The position numbers and the translations under genes are program-made. Of a DNA stretch of 64,000 nt, positions 63,043 through 64,000 are shown piece after piece. The notes beneath the pieces are model-generated. The model ran no database searches, was not told the DNA's origin, and saw only the letters and a program-made list of their open reading frames with translations. Positions within the stretch are counted from its first letter, which is position 1. Every line of letters begins with the position of its first letter. The stretch comes from Paenibacillus sp. GM2. GTDB taxonomy: Bacteria; Bacillota; Bacilli; Paenibacillales; Paenibacillaceae. The DNA is taken from positions 1,191,796 through 1,255,795 of the forward strand of contig NZ_LN831279.1 in the NCBI RefSeq assembly GCF_900069005.2, written 5' to 3'.

Positions 63043-64000
63043 ACAAGAAAACAAAGATAAACTCAGAGTCTATGAATATGCGAAGTCACTTAATATGAGC
63101 AGCAAGGAAATTATAACCATTCTTAAGCGCCTGAATATCCCAGTTAACAATCATATGAGCGTTATGGAGAATGACACCGTTACAAAAGTGGAGCAATTCT
63201 TCAAGGATATTAAGAGCAATGCAGCAGCCAAACGTGATGGAGGCGGGCGCAATGAGGCTTCTTCTAAGCCGGCTTCAGCCAACGCCAAGCCAGAACCAGC
63301 GAAGAGTGGTGCTGATCATCATGGGAACCAGGCCCACGCTGCGTCAACCAATCAAGGAACAAGCAACAACAAAAATCAACAAGAAAAGCAGGTAAGCATG
63401 AATACAAAAACAAATTCCAATAGACCATCTGCCACAGGCAGCAATACAGCGACACAAGATAGAAGTCAACGTTCCAACGGGGGGAGCCAGCAAGGCTCAC
63501 GTCCGCAACAGGGCGGCTCACGTCCACAACAGAATTCAAACCAACCTGGGAACCGTGGCCAGCAATCAGGCCGTCCTCAGGGGCAAGGTGGTGGCGGACA
63601 ACAGCAACGCCCCAATTCATCGCAGCAAACTCGCAGCGGTTCTACACCTTCAACCCAGGCTAGTTCTGATAAGGGAGGCAAGAAGTTTGACCGCGAGAAG
63701 CCGGCATTTAACACTGACCGTAGCAATAACAGCAATAGTGGACAAAATCAAGGTGCCAAAAAAGGCAAATTCACGAATAACAACAATAAGTCCAAAGGCT
63801 TTGATGATAATCGCCAGGGCGGATTCAGAAATAACCGCGGTGGTAGAGGCGGTAAAGGCGGCAGAGGCGGCAATCAACAGCCTCCGCGCGAGAAGATTGA
63901 TAATACACCGAAGAAGATCATTGTGCGCGGCACAATGACCGTTGGTGAGGCGGCCAAGCTGCTGCATAAGGATGCTTCGGAAGTTATTAAGAAGCTTATG
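63035..64000 (+). CDS. infB: Translation initiation factor IF-2, N-terminal part (truncated by window end)
   Basis: The frame is open from the TTG at 63035 to the window end (322 codons). It begins [44 protein letters not shown], the IF2_N domain, followed by a low-complexity N-terminal extension rich in Q, N, G, S and R, including GSRPQQ repeats and a RGG-like [12 protein letters not shown] run. The last visible part, [28 protein letters not shown], is the second IF2_N repeat. The GTPase domain lies beyond the window. An ATG at 63398 behind AGCAGGT could be a second internal start. Confidence 0.95.
   Translation, partial: [322 protein letters not shown]

Noticed and set aside
63474-63640. 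Repeated GSRPQQ codons in infB considered as a DNA repeat element
   Set aside because: They lie in frame in the disordered IF2 N-terminal extension, which is normally low-complexity and variable in length.

Overview
The window looks like a chromosome segment of a Paenibacillus-like member of the Bacillales. The gene order closely follows the Bacillus subtilis block ylqG-ylqH-sucCD-dprA-topA-trmFO-clpQY-fla/che-sigD-rpsB-tsf-pyrH-frr-uppS-cdsA-dxr-rasP-proS-polC-rimP-nusA-ylxR-ylxQ-infB. Starts are often TTG or GTG with strong GGAGG-type ribosome sites, and base composition looks moderate (near 50% GC by eye). Nearly everything is on the + strand; comM is the only clear minus-strand gene. No rRNA, tRNA, CRISPR array, transposase or prophage gene was seen.

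Layout. 1-3314: end of a FliK-like gene, an FlhB-C-terminal-like gene, yraN, and comM on the opposite strand. 3315-6039: a long regulatory region, then sucCD (TCA cycle). 6042-6665: three identical-length 185-bp tandem repeats plus a partial fourth. 6815-13637: dprA, topA, trmFO, hslV, hslU. The xerC (codV) and codY genes that flank clpQY in B. subtilis are absent here. 14029-42835: a flagellum/chemotaxis operon running flgB to sigD with almost no gaps. It covers rod and MS ring, switch, export ATPase, hook-length control and hook cap, the CheY-P-responsive switch FliM/FliY, the export gate FliOPQR-FlhBA, FlhF/FlhG, and CheB-A-W-C-D. 42885-46002: a FapA-like protein, a small hydrophilic protein, a SwrB-like protein and a MltG-like LysM protein. 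46359-55609: translation, RNA, envelope and isoprenoid genes (rpsB, tsf, pyrH, frr, uppS, cdsA, dxr, rseP, proS). 56248-64000: polC, then rimP-nusA-ylxR-ylxQ-infB, with infB cut by the window end.

The most unusual content is non-coding. A family of dispersed repeats of about 180-245 bp with imperfect terminal inverted repeats (MITE-like, no coding capacity) sits at eight places, almost always directly after a stop codon and sometimes inside operons. Two subfamilies have different terminal sequences but keep the ends complementary. Separate structured elements follow proS, precede hslV and pyrH, and lie in several flagellar intergenic gaps. A consensus sigma-A-type promoter overlaps the hslU terminator so that transcripts starting there would lack the terminator's 5' arm; this is a good candidate for the main fla/che promoter. 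The proS gene encodes the archaeal/eukaryote-type enzyme in the position where B. subtilis carries the bacterial type.
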